A DNA stretch of 64,000 nucleotides from Lytechinus variegatus (Eukaryota; Echinodermata; Echinoidea; Temnopleuroida; Toxopneustidae), in assembly GCF_018143015.1 (NCBI RefSeq), contig NC_054740.1, forward strand, positions 69,093,356 through 69,157,355, read 5' to 3'. Positions 23,313 through 35,572 of this stretch are shown here, piece by piece. Every line of letters begins with the position of its first letter. Position 1 is the stretch's first letter. Under the pieces are notes generated by a model. That model had not been told where the DNA came from, did no database searches, and was given only the letters and a program-made list of their open reading frames with translations. The position numbers and the translations under genes are program-made.

Positions 23313-23554
23313 ATTTTTTTTAAATAAAATTTTCAATAAATTGCTTGGATTGGAAAAATTAGAATTCTTGGTTTGCTTATTTTTGCATCTGTGACTTGCC
23401 CTGTCCCCTCCCCCCCCCCTTTTAAACATTAAGATCTCCAATTTACCCCCCTCCAATACTCTGAAGATCAGCAATATGGCATTTGGTTCAGAATGTGTTA
23501 TATAACCTCACTTGCAAGCCAAACATGACATTTTTCTTGAAACCCCCATATCCA

Positions 23555-23686
23555 GGGGCCACAGAATGGGGGGGGGGCATTTTCCTAAAAAAAACATGTA
23601 CAAGTGACCATCATATATTTTTTCCTGGCATAGTCAGACCTAAAATTCTGGCTCAGCCCCCCTTTTCAAAACTATTCTGCGGCCCC
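23555..23686. mobile_element. Short MITE with 13-bp TIRs
   Basis: GGGGCCACAGAAT at 23555 and ATTCTGCGGCCCC ending at 23686 are inverted with one mismatch. Confidence 0.6.
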
Positions 23687-26600
23687 CGATGTGTAGAAGG
23701 TAATCCAAATGTAGAAGGCATTTATCATTGTGTAATTTCCATTTTCTTTCAATTTTGTCAAGCAAATATTTGAGCAATTTGTCACTGAATGACTTGTACA
23801 ACACAGAAAACCAAGGATTTCCTTTTCATATTTATCAACCTTCATGATTTGGATTACCAATTTGCACTCTATAAGCTAAGTATGTAGCATGCATATATGT
23901 TCATAGTGCCAATTTCGCAGTTGATATACTCAGAAAATTAGTGGAATTCAAAACCATGAAAATTTCAGCTTATGGAGTGCATTCCAGATTAATGTCATAT
24001 TTGGCTTGCAGCAGGTCAGGTTTAATCCCCTTTGAGCATTGCACATTCACAATAAACACGCTTGGTATTCTTTTGAATTCATTTTTTTTCTTTTTAGCGT
24101 GGTTCTGAAAATTACTTCATTCTATTTTCAAAATTATCATGAATAATGTCATTGCTAAACAAATATGCAGAAGTTTCAGAAAAAAAATCATAAGTGCATT
24201 ATGATAATATGAATGTGCAATTATCCATTCTGGCCCAATCCCCCCCCCCCCCTTTAAGATATTGAACCTGGAATACTGATGCAAAATGGATTGAAATTGA
24301 TGGCAATTATTTTTTTCATTTCAAAAGGCGATAGTTCATAATGTCATGGCCGACATAAGCATTATCCTGTAATTTTGGTCATGAAATAATTTCAATATCC
24401 AACCAAATGAAAAGAAGCTTGGTCAGCCCCGGTTTTTTTTTTATAATCCAAAAGAAAAATTATGAAAAGTGTTCAGGCATTGAATAATACCTCAATAACA
24501 ATGCACTTTGCAACATTCCAGGTATAAATACATTTTAGTTTAAAAAGAGTGAACTTCACAAAATGTTTTTAATTTGAAAACATTTTGGGTTTGATGAATA
24601 ATTTCCGACAATGTGTTTTAAATTTTGTCACACATTTGATTCGTATTCTTGAACAAATAGCCTTCAATACATTAAGCAATAAATAGATTCCAATATATAT
24701 TACTTCAAATGGGGAATTCTAGAGGTTGTATTAACGTTTCTTGCATCTTTCAAAGAGAATTTTCGGATTCAGAGATAATTCTAAGTTAGCTCTTTTTTTT
24801 TTTGGGGGGGGGAGTGATCTTGGATCAGGTTTATCAATACGAACATCCATTTCATCACGTTCACTCTATTTTCCAAGGGCTATGTGAAAACACTGTAGAG
24901 AGGATGTATAACAACCACAAACAGGGTCGGGTAGAAGAGAAGATGGAGGGAAGACAGAAGTGCATAAGGTTGAGTAATAAGAACGATTGTCATAGAGAAG
25001 GTATATGTAATGATGATATCGATTGACAAGTCTGGGAGAGTGAATGAGCAATGGTTCAGTTGTATGGGATTGAGTTAGACTTAAAGACCAACATCAATCG
25101 GGTGAATAGTTGAAAATGAATCGAGATGAGAAGAGATAAAGAATTCATGAAGAAAAATGCAAAGTACAAAATGAACGACATAGGAGATGAGATAATTATG
25201 CAATCGGGGCGTCCGGATGTGAAGAGGTCGAGGGTGAAGATTGAAGAATAAATTATTTTCTTTTTTTTTCAGGGTAAAAGAGTAAAAAAAAAAAAATCAT
25301 GAGATATTTTTAAAAGGGAAATACTGGTAATTACGAAGAAAAGTGTCAGAGGGAATACTCGGCATATGTAAAGAAAGGTGATGGGGGTCAGTTGTAATGG
25401 GTCAGGAAAGTTTGCAAGATTTATGAGGAAGAAAATTATCGAAAGTATGAAAAGAAATGAACATGTAGAGACAAGCACGGAGAATGAAGTTGAGAAAACA
25501 GAGGGTTAAGAAACGATGAAGTATAGAAGAAAATGAGGAATTACGTAGTTTAGTGGTGGAATTTAAAGAGGGGGGGGGGGGTATGAGACGGCCATATGAA
25601 ACTGGTACAAAAATAAATACAAGTAGCCAAAGAGAGGTGTAACGCATCATTTAATGGTCTGGGTGGTTTTTCCATAAAACTGTTCATGAAGTTACGCTCA
25701 ACTTTAGGCACTAAAAGCGTGTTACTAGTGCCAAGTTGGTAACATGACTGTCACTTATCACAATACTCGTTGTATGAAAAGACCCCCAGATAAAATAAAT
25801 TCTTAATACAGTTAGCTTACATGTCATTTCTACAGGAGCTTGCAATTCAGATTGACCAAGTGCACTTCAGAAAAGGGTTGTTTTTCAATCAGGACACCAC
25901 CCAAAAATGACCCTCTGTGCATCGTAAAATAAATTTGTAATTTAAAATCTACGATAAGCTACCATTGAATTAGAGCAACCTGACACTCAAAATTGACCAT
26001 ATCTTGACCAATTCAGAGCCAGAATTATTGTCTCATTTAGTTTTTTTCTTTTTAATTTCGAGCCCGAGATCCGTTATTTCTATTCAATTATTCTGTCCTA
26101 AATTGTACTCTCCGAATTTGTTACTTTTACGCATAATTACACATTTCTGAACTAAATGATTCAATAATGCCTGTATGAACACTGGTATATTTGCAATAAA
26201 GTTACAATGATCACTTTGTCCACAGACAAAAACTAGTTGTCAAAACCATTTCTGTCCAAAACTCTCCTCTCCGAAATATTTAGCAATTGATAGAACGTGT
26301 AATTAAAATGTTGAACCCAAATCGATGAAAAGAAATAAGTGAAACTGCATTTCAAAAAGTACGGGAGGCATAAAGCCAACCAGAATTACGAAAAGCAATA
26401 CACTTTATACTCAAATGAGACAGTTGGGTATACCCTGACTGTAAAACAACGTCAAACATGCACACCACATTTCTATTTTAACTATAAATATTCTGGGAGA
26501 TACCAGCAATTGAAAACATACAATAATTTTTTTTATATATATACTTTTCAGATTCTATGCACAATTTCTTAGTAAAACTGCTTTGATAACCTTGAATCGG

Positions 26601-27640
26601 TACTCCGGGCTTAAAATAATTTTATGTAGATAACTAAAGTAAAATTCACCTAACAATATGGTGAAGATTTATCGAACTTATTAAAATTTTAACAATATTC
26701 TGTGAAAAACAGTTATGCATGTCTTCATGAATATGCAATATATTGGCTGATGATATCATGTCCCCACTTTCCTTTATCTTATGTTATTACATGAAATCAA
26801 GATCAATTCATACTTTCATACAAGTGTGTATATGTTTCCCTTTTAAAACATATTAAATCAGTAGTCAATCTGATATATTTCATTCCTGGAAGACAAAATC
26901 TGAAAATAATTTTAGATAATGTAATACAAAATAATAAGCGGGGATCTTGCTCATTGCATATTCATGGGACATGCATAAAACTGTTTCAAAGAAATAATAC
27001 AAAATTTCAAAATGTTATAAACTTGTTACTCTTTTTAGTATAAAAAGTGTAAAGATATAATTCTCCTGGTCTTTGATGGATTTTCACCAAATCTTCACCA
27101 ATAATTTTTCCCTATTGTCCTTTCAAAACCAACCTTATGACGGGTGAACTTCCCTTTAACAACTGATTTCAGAAATATATTGTTACTTACCACCCCCCCC
27201 CCCCCCCATATGAAATGAGGAAAAGAAAAATATTTATTGACAAAGTCGTATCCTTGTGCTCGCATATCTATTTCAAGGAGACGGATCCTATTACGAAAAA
27301 AAAAAAACTCTAAAAAATATTGCGTTTCTTATACACATGTAGGTCTGACTTTAAACATTTTTTTCAGAGGACAAAAGGGAAGGGCTAGTTAGGTAGGAGA
27401 GAGGAAAAAGTGGCAAGAAAAATAGAACAAAAAAACTGCATAAAAAGGCGCTCCCCTTTCCACTTTTTTTTCTCAAATACTTGTACCAAAAAGTAAAAAC
27501 AAATACCCTCGAACTGACTGTGATTTTAAAAAATAATAATGATCAGCCCCCCCCCCCAAAAAAAATGGCTAAGATACGAGGTTTACATTACCTCTTAAGT
27601 TAGATTATTTTGTATGAATATAAATTGATAAATGAGATCA
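23687..27640. other. Long noncoding stretch
   Basis: AT-rich with poly-C (24240, 27190, 27547) and poly-G (24804, 25571) tracts. Near 27050-27160 TTGATGGATTTTCACCAAATCTTCACCAATA looks like a decayed piece of the long-TIR MITE family. No gene is supported. Confidence 0.4.
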
Positions 27641-27761
27641 GGGAAGCGTTTCATCAACATCAACAACAACTTTCATCGATTCTGATTGGCTTAGAAGCAC
27701 TATGGTAACTGTCGGATAAAACAGGACTTGACGGATTAATTCCTTTCATGAAACGCTCCCC
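27641..27761. mobile_element. 121-bp MITE with GGGAAGCGTTTCAT ends
   Basis: GGGAAGCGTTTCAT at 27641 and ATGAAACGCTCCCC ending at 27761 are inverted. The core has GATTCTGATTGGCTTAGAAG and TAACTGTCGGATAAAAC, a core widely seen in small marine-invertebrate elements. Confidence 0.75.
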
Positions 27762-27932
27762 AGGGCCGCAAGGGTGGAAGCAACCCGTTAACTTGTAGTT
27801 GACTTGGTTTGTTCCCTTAAATCCTATTGCAGTATTTTGAAGTTCTCGGGAACATATCTGCCGTGTATATAATTACGTAATCCACAGGGTTCAGGCCTGC
27901 GGAAGACCAACTAGATCCTAGATCATCCTCAC

Positions 27933-28168
27933 CATGATGAGACTGCTTTGGGTGCTTTGTATAATCGTCGACCAAAGTACATCGACCACGCACTTTTCCT
28001 TCTCATTGACAAAACTGGGTCCTCGAGACTGGGAAATGGAATTGGCCGGTCAACAATGACTTCACACATCTCACCGTATGGGGATTCCTTCCAAGCAACA
28101 TTCTCTACAAGACCCGCCATCACCTCCTTATGAAAAGCTGCTCGTTTCGTCATCAGATTATTAAATTC
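27933..28168 (-). CDS. Internal coding exon of an unrecognised gene
   Basis: The acceptor is CGGTCAGCACAG, after a pyrimidine-rich TTTTGTTTTGTTTT tract; the donor is ATCATG/GTGAGGA. Between them are 236 open bases starting EFNNLMTKRAAFHKEVMAGL, with EVIVDRPIPFPSLEDP and SAWSMYFGRRLYKAPK further on. The composition (acidic, Pro and aromatic, no low complexity) is that of a real soluble protein, and the rest of the frame is stop-free. The exon enters in phase 0 and leaves in phase 2. I do not recognise the family. The next exons were not identified; 33340-33480 may hold the promoter or first exon. Confident as an exon, function unknown. Confidence 0.65.
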
Positions 28169-29151
28169 CTGTGCTGACCGAAAAACAAAACAAAACAAAA
28201 TTAAAAACATTTGAAACGGTCACAGTAAAGGCCGACGGTCACGTTCCGTTTCTCTTATCATCCAACAAAACAGATCTAGAGCCCGTTTCATAAATATGGT
28301 GACTTTTTCCTGATGACAACTACCATGGTAACAATGCTCAACAACCAATCACAATCAAGGTTTCTTTAAAAGTCGCAATAATTGCGAAGTTAATAAAGTG
28401 GTAACTGCAATGCCAGATACAACTCAATCATGTATATTATTTTCATTTTGAGAATTTCCGAATAGAGACATGTATGCTTCGATTATACATAAAAGAATAT
28501 TGTTTAACTAGCTGTAAACCACATCCCTGAAAAAAAACTCTGGATTTCATTCCTGCGATGACTTCAGTAGTCAATTAGAGTCAACGTCACTAATATTTTG
28601 CTATATCCCTAAAAATTCTTTAATCAAGCAGCTATGTGACTTTTGATCAAAAGAATGAGGTACCAGTATAATTATGTGAAAGTTTGAAGATATGAGGAGA
28701 AACACCAGTCCCAGATTTAACAAACTAAACATCTGGCAGTGAATTTCGGCTGCAAGTGTTCCCTATACAAGCAGGGCGCTTACAACAGTGCCCCTTTCAG
28801 GGGCGTATCCATGTTTTACCCTGGGGGTCCAACCTCATTTTGGCGCCCCTGTTTTGGCCTACTATTCGAAAAAGAAATGGCACCCCCAGGCAAATATAGG
28901 TGCATTAAATGCGTGTTGAATTATCTTATTTCATCACTTGAAAACAGGGCAATTAAAGACTCCCTTTTTTAACGATGAGTTCATGTAAAAAATATCCATG
29001 AATATGATGTAATTACCACTTTTTTAAAAGAATAATTTAAAGAGAATTTAAAGCACTTTGAGATTTCAATTTATTTTGAATTTTCATCAGAGTAGGCCCT
29101 TCTAGAATTATGTGAGCGGGAGCTCTAATCTTCCCACCAGGGGATCTAGCT
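28169..29151. other. Noncoding stretch
   Basis: 28280-28400 starts GCCCGTTTCATAAATATGGT and resembles a small MITE whose other end I could not find. Nothing else is supported. Confidence 0.4.
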
Positions 29152-29745
29152 TAAAGGATAAGTCAACCCCAACAAAAAGTTGATTTGAATAAAAAGAAAA
29201 TCCAACCCCGGGAATCCAACAAGCACAACACTGTAAATTTCATCAAAATCGGCTGTAAAATAAGAAAGTTATGACATAATTTTTGCTTAATTTCATAAAA
29301 CAGTTATATGCACATCCTGGTCGGTATGCAAATGGAAAATGACGGGACTGATGACATCACTCACTATTTATTTTGTATTTTATTGTATGAGATATTCTAA
29401 TTTTCTCATTGTTCTGTGAAACAAAGTTTTATTTTACCCTGAACACGGTGGAATTACCATTGTTTAACATTTTATGGTTCAATCAAGTTGGTCCTTATTG
29501 TCAAATCTGGAAAAATTGAAATATTTTGTATAATTCAAACGATAAAAAAGAAAAGAAATAGTGAGAGATATCATAAATTCTCTCATTTGCATGTGGCTAA
29601 AATTATTGTACATATCTATTTTGTAAAAAACAAGCGAAACTTTAAAATGTCATAACTTTCTTATTTTACATCCGAATTTGATGAAATTTTCAGCATTATG
29701 TTTTCTGATTTTTCTCTATTAATTCAAATCAAATTGATTCATAAA
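29152..29745. mobile_element. Long-TIR MITE, same family as 10448, 48531 and 56821
   Basis: The left end is TAAAGGATAAGTCAACCCCA. The arms contain TCATCAAAATCGGCTGTAAA and, inverted, ATAACTTTCTTATTTTACAT. The right outer end is truncated or diverged after AATTCAAATCAAATTGATTC. Confidence 0.8.
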
Positions 29746-29785
29746 AACAAATTAAGGAAGATTTATTTCATAAGTCCAAATAAAA

Positions 29786-30120
29786 TAATTCGAACGCGAA
29801 GCGAATGATATTTTGGCCGGTGTGTTTTACGTACTTAAACCTGAAAATTTGTTATTCTGAGCAGATTCTGTAAGCATGAGCAGGATTAATTGGTACCTAT
29901 CTCACAATCGATGCGAGCGCGAGCTAAATTTTTTGATATTCTGACCTAAAATTTGGGCATTCTAAGCACTTTTGGCAATCATGTATAGAATGGGTATTTA
30001 ACTCAACATTTTATCCCAGGTGAAATTTTTTAATAGGCCCTATTCCGACCCATAATCTGGACATTCTGCACTTTAGCAGGATCGTCATCTAACTTAACAA
30101 TTTTATCTTATTAGAACATA
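29786..30120 (-). repeat. Fragment of the CG-motif element family (reverse)
   Basis: Reverse-complement CGCGCTCGC-type motifs occur near 29791 and 29908, spaced about 115 bp in AT-rich sequence. This is the pattern found forward at 35573-36990. Confidence 0.5.
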
Positions 30121-30539
30121 TTTATTCAGGTACAAAAGATCAGCATAAAACTGTTTTTCATCAACAAAGTTTTTCATCAACAAAAGCATAAAAGTGTTTT
30201 TCATCAATGACCTGATGAAAACATAAAGAACAAAGATTATCACACCATACATGAAAATAAAGTAAAAATCTGAGTCAAAGATAACAATTCTTGGTAACAT
30301 AAATAAACAAATATTTTTACTTAAATGATAATATGAATAAAACTGAAAAAGTTTTCAAAATGGAACAGTTACTCATTATAAAACTACTGTTTATTCACTG
30401 ATAAAACTGAAATTGATGCGATTGATGCGATTTTGAAGAGCGAGATGAAAATTTTGACTCTGAATTAAAATTTGAACATTTTAAGTACCTTTTTAATCAT
30501 AAACGATGGTATTAATGCAAGCGTCAAACTCATGTGAAA

Positions 30540-30800
30540 TATGAGCCCCTCCCCCGGAACATCGATTCGACGCACCCAGTTTAAACATAAAATTGGCATC
30601 GCACAAAGGTAGAATATTTGGCGCCCCCATTTGAAATATGAATTTGGCGCCCCAAGATCAAACATCAAATTGGCGCCCCAAAGATCAAATATGAATTTGG
30701 AGCCCCCCCATGATCGAACATCAATATGGCGCCCCCTGTTCAAACATTAAATTGGCACCCAATTAAATGTCGAATATGAATTTGTCGCCCCAGGTAAAAC
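30540..30800. repeat. Minisatellite, about 33-bp unit with TTGGCGCCCC core
   Basis: Seven or so degenerate copies of GATCAAACATCAAATTGGCG plus CCCC. Confidence 0.75.
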
Positions 30801-31128
30801 ATCGCTGCCACTTGGCGCGATGTTTTACCTTTATTAAAACCAATAAACTAACACCCACATCCATGAAAGGAAAACACAAGCACGAGTACTAACTGTTAAA
30901 TCTAACAAACGATGTTTAAACAAAATACTCATAAGATTTGAATACTACACAACGCCTTTCCTCGGTGAATCTATATCTCACAAAGAGTGCAATATAACAA
31001 AATCGAATGTCGAGAGCTGTACAGGGGAGGGTGAAATCCCTCTCGTTTAGCCTGGCGGAAATCATCGGATATCGATAGATAGCGCCACCTCTACACTAAA
31101 CTCAACCAACAAGCTTTCTCCCCCTTGG

Positions 31129-31595
31129 GGTGCCATGAGCCTAATTACATCAGGAGGGCTCAGGATATTCGTTCGACCCAACCCATTCAAATTTTTTTCA
31201 ATTTGATGTTGCTGATTGACAAAACTGTATGAATATGATTCAAAATCTAACACTGATTCTAGAAATGGTAACTACTGAACTTCCTTCGACCAAATTGAGA
31301 AGATAAAAAATTGACTTGGAACTATTTTTTTGACTGGCGGACTAATTAGGGCTATTTTACTGTTTGAGTCGATAAATTTGATCCATTCATAGTTATCTTC
31401 ATAAATGGCAATTTATTTTTTAAATGAGCTGGCTACGCTACCCTTTCCTGGTCAGATATGGAATGCCAGATATATATCCTATCCAATGGTAGTAAACATT
31501 CCACCCTCTAATTTCACATTTATTTTTTATGAATTTTTCAAAAGTGCCATTTTAACACACAAGTCTATGGGGAATGTTTTACGCGCGTGACACCT
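31129..31595. repeat. Terminal direct repeat, left
   Basis: Starts GGTGCCATGAGCCTAATTAC and ends ACGCGCGTGACACCT. Confidence 0.9.
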
Positions 31596-33058
31596 ATAAG
31601 TAATATGGGAAATCCCTAGTAGTGGATGGAATTCCTGGCCAAACTCTTCAGTAGCAAACAATTTCTCACTGATATCAATATGTTTAGTCATCAAGAGGTG
31701 CAAATAATTGATTTAATGGCTAGCAAGGCCATATCAGCTAAAGTTAGTAGGTCTGTGTATATGTAAGCCTATATGTAGACTGGTCAATGTATAGAGCGTC
31801 TATGCCTCTTTTTGTTCTGATTCATCATTGGTATGTGTTAATGTACATCACATACTTAATATTAGAAAGACCTTTACAAATTGCTCATGTTAAAGGAAAG
31901 GGGTAGAGAGGAGCTTTGAGAACTTTACTGAAGAGAACTAGAGTGGTACCTTCAAGAAGGTATTTAGAAAAAGGCACAGAGTAAGGTAAGGTATCTAAGG
32001 GCTAATAGTGCTCAACTATGGAGGGATGGGGGGGGGGGTGTGGCTGTGTGCTCCAATCTTAGTCTACCCCCCCCTCTTTATAAGCCATGCCATCTATGAA
32101 ATCATCTTTCTTTCTCTTTCTATCTCTCTTTTTTTTCTCTCTCTCTCTTCTATCTAATTTTATGTATCTCTTCCTTCTTACATCTGAGAGGCAATAGCCC
32201 TAGGAAAATTTTGATATGATAGGTCAAATGCAAATGTACTAAAGTAGTATGTTCTTATACTTTTATTGTTTCCTCATTCAATCTCATGTATATCTGGTAA
32301 TTTTGTTTGAGGCAGTTCTGGTATCCTGATATCTACACAAAATTTAATACACCTTTATATTACAATTAATAGGGACCTATTGTCATTACATTCACTTCTG
32401 GGCTGTATGCAGGCAGGATATGTATGCATCCATATAGTGAATATAACATGTATGAGTAATACATTAAAATGGGTCATTGCATAGAAAATAGGCATTTTCA
32501 ATGCATTTCTTTGTGCTAGTGTGAGTGTACAGATATGAAAGAATAGCAAAGTAGCTATTCAATAAAATAAAATTCATAGGTCATATAATATAGGTGCCAT
32601 GAGCCTAATTACATCAGGAGGGCTCAGGATATTCGTTCGACCCAACCCATTCAAATTTTTTTCAATTTGATGTTGCTGATTGACAAAACTGTATGAATAT
32701 GATTCAAAATCTAACACTGATTCTAGAAATGGTAACTACTGAACTTCCTTCGACCAAATTGAGAAGATAAAAAATTGACTTGGAACTATTTTTTTGACTG
32801 GCGGACTAATTAGGGCTATTTTACTGTTTGAGTCGATAAATTTGATCCGTTCATAGTTATCTTCATAAATGGCAATTTATTTTTTAAATGAGCTGGCTAC
32901 GCTACCCTTTCCTGGTCAGATATGGAATGCCAGATATATATCCTATCCAATGGTAGTAAACATTCCACCCTCTAATTTCACATTTATTTTTTATGAATTT
33001 TTCAAAAGTGCCATTTTAACACACAAGTCTATGGGGAATGTTTTACGCGCGTGACACC
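31129..33058. mobile_element. Element with 467-bp terminal direct repeats (TRIM/LTR-like)
   Basis: 31129-31595 and 32593-33059 agree at all but one base (A/G in GATCC[A/G]TTCATAG at 31385/32849) and bracket about 1 kb of noncoding sequence. The outer ends read GGTGCCATGAG...CGTGACACC. TTGG precedes the left repeat (31125-31128) and follows the right one (33059-33062), as a short target-site duplication would (possibly CCTTGG). No gag/pol, clear primer-binding site or polypurine tract was seen, so 'LTR' is inference. The two 61-codon open frames are copies of one another and not evidence of a gene. Confidence 0.75.
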
Positions 33059-33059
33059 T
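32593..33059. repeat. Terminal direct repeat, right
   Basis: 466 of 467 positions match the left repeat, implying a young insertion or conversion. Confidence 0.9.
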
Positions 33060-33339
33060 TGGTCGAACATCTATTTGACGCCCATCCCGCTCTACTTCCC
33101 CCTCTTCTCTCCCTTTTCCCCACTCCTAGTACCAATGAGGTCCAAACATTACATGTATGGACCTCATAGGCGACATCAGTGCTAAAATTGGGTTAGAGAT
33201 TTATGTGGATCTAAATTTATTGTAATTTCAACAAAAGTACTAGCTAAATTTGAGGCTTTTGTTGAAATTTTGCTTTAATGATACATTAATGCTTCAATAA
33301 GTAACAAAAAATTGAAAGAAATGAAGGGGAACTTACATT

Positions 33340-33480
33340 TTGACGACTTTTTCCTGATTTTCTTGGCAGTTGTCCTTCACTTCTGACTCTCGATCGGACC
33401 TGATATGCAGATCACGTATACGCGTTCTCGTCAGGTGATCGGTCGGTTATTCTTTTCGCCAGATGTTGATAATTATATAT
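33340..33480 (-). promoter_or_regulatory. Possible minus-strand promoter/first exon
   Basis: A GC- and CpG-richer patch (CGATCGGACC, CGTATACGCG, GACGAGAACGCG) ends, on the minus strand, at AAAAT/GTAAGTTCC, a good donor. A frame HIRSDRESEVKDNCQENQEK precedes it, but there is no clear start codon. It could be the 5' exon of the gene with the exon at 27933-28168. Confidence 0.25.
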
Positions 33481-34707
33481 TTCATAACGCAGCGTTCATC
33501 GCAAATTTAGCTGAAAGAGATTGAAGTTGAACAGCGCAAGCTTTAATTTATTCAGAAATAACGTTTGATTGCACAAGTTTCGCCTCGGACATTTAGGATC
33601 ATTTGGTCCCATATTGGCGTAACTACGGGGGGGGGGGGGTGTCCCTACCACCGTCCACACCGGGCGTCCACAAGCCAGCAATTATCTTTTTTCTCTTTTT
33701 TTAACCAAAATGCTTCCCCCAGAAAAAAAGAACCAGGGTTAAAGAGAAAGACAATTATGATAGAGGAACACAAAATACTTTATTTTTTCAGCTTTTAATG
33801 CATCGACTTATAATCAAATATTAAATGGGGCTTAGAACATTTTTTTAAAAAGTCAATTAATAAAAATATTCCGCTCTTCGGGATTTGAGCTTTCATGAAA
33901 TATCCGATCTTTTTCATGATTACCGAAAATACTTCAAATGTCAAAAAAAAAATTATCGGTGTAGTAGCTGATACCTTGCGCCCGCCTTAATTATTTTAAT
34001 GTTGAGATACTTTGCTTTAATTTAATGAATTCCTAAAAGCATTAATTCTCAGATCATTTGTCGCAATCGAATGATTCGATTGGTAAGCTAGTTGTATAAT
34101 TATTATGATTCATGAATTGTTTAAAATGTGTCTCTCTATCAGTTTTGAATATTTAAAAAAATGTCAGCTCGTGCTTTTTGCTCGCAATATTTTGATTAGT
34201 AAGAAATTCTTGTGTATGCGAGTTTGATACATAAATAACTAGAGAGAGAGGGGGGGGGGGGTGTCCCTCAGCTACTTGTCCTTGCTTATTCCAATTTTTT
34301 TATTATGCTCGTGTTGTGAGTATTTCAAAGTCTTTTCTTTTTCTCACCCTTTTTATTGTCTCGGAGCTTCCCTCTATTTCTTTGCTACGATGTATAGCCC
34401 ATCTTACTTGTTTCATTTTTTTATGTTCTCATTTCATTGAAAACATAATTATTAAACTGACGTAGAAGACTTTACAACAAAATTTTGATATTGTTTTTTC
34501 TTGTTTGTTTGGCTTTCTTTTTTCTTCTCCTCAGTCCTTTTTCTAATTAGTTTCCCTTTCCTTATTTTATATTATTTCATTTCATGAGGCATCCGCCAAC
34601 TTATATACAACAACAAACGTTAGAGGCGGATATCCAGTAAGGGGGCGTGGTGGTGTGCCCTCTAAAAAGAGGAAAATAGGAAGGAAAAAAAGCAGGATTT
34701 ATCTTGG

Positions 34708-34830
34708 TGAAGATGATAGTGGTGGTGATGGTGGCGGTGATGATGATGATGATGATGATGATAATAATGATGGTGGTAGTGGTGATAAAGATGAGAATGA
34801 AGTTGGTGACGATGATATGATGATGATGTA
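34708..34830. repeat. GAT/GGT trinucleotide microsatellite
   Basis: Mostly GAT repeats with GGT and AAT interruptions, giving His- or Asp-rich open frames that are artefacts. Confidence 0.9.
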
Positions 34831-35163
34831 ATTTTGTCTTTAAAAAAATAATAGTGCAAAGGCGAAATCATTTAAAGTTTATTATGAAAATAGCAGAAAA
34901 AAATAATTTGAAAAATTGTACGTATGCGTATGGAAAATCTATCCCCCACCAAAAAAGAAAAAAAGTGAGATTTTGTTTTGTTATTTGTGACGGCGTAGGC
35001 CTATGCGAACAGCTGTGTGATATAATTATGGTAAAAAAAGTAAATGAAATGCCAAGAAATACATGATAATGACTTTTATTGTACATTCAGTATATCAGTA
35101 GATAAATTCATACTCGTTCCAAAAAAAGAAGAAAGTGGGTATATTATGGACCATTAAAAATGG

Positions 35164-35210
35164 GCAGTTGCTCTATATATTATATTACATAGAATATATA
35201 GAGCAACTGC
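35164..35210. repeat. Perfect 18-bp stem hairpin
   Basis: GCAGTTGCTCTATATATT and AATATATAGAGCAACTGC with an 11-nt loop; probably a small inverted-repeat element. Confidence 0.75.
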
Positions 35211-35572
35211 TCGTGTGTAGCGGTAAGTTATTCACCTGATCTACATAATTCATGCGGCGCACGGCGCGTGCGCAATGTTTAATAATTATTGTTGTGAATA
35301 CAATGAATGTCATCAAAAACATAATAACACAGATCAAATAGTGCCAGCTCGACGCGCAAAATGAGAAAAAAATATATATTTTCTGCCCTGATAATTTGAT
35401 AACCCTAACCTAACCCAATTTCTAAGTATTTTTATCATAAACAGGATAACTATATACAATGATTGAAATTAACTTTATATTCTTTTGCGAACAAAATGAA
35501 TATGAAAGACAGCTTTTTGATAAAGAACACAGTTCTAGAGCGTTAGAGCGCGATTTATACCTACAACCGCTA

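Larger units (their letters stand above)
33060..35163. other. Noncoding stretch with transposon fragments and a GAT/GGT microsatellite
   Basis: Apart from the possible minus-strand first exon at 33340-33480, a G12 tract near 33629, a CTCGTGCTTTTTGCTCGCAA motif near 34168 and a G11 run near 34251 mark element debris. 34708-34830 is a trinucleotide array of GAT, GGT and AAT. Confidence 0.5.

Noticed and set aside
31405-33054. Two identical 61-codon frames as duplicated genes
   Set aside because: They are inside the two terminal repeats and duplicate with them; there is no other coding evidence.
34662-34871. His-rich open frame
   Set aside because: Translation of the GAT/GGT trinucleotide microsatellite.
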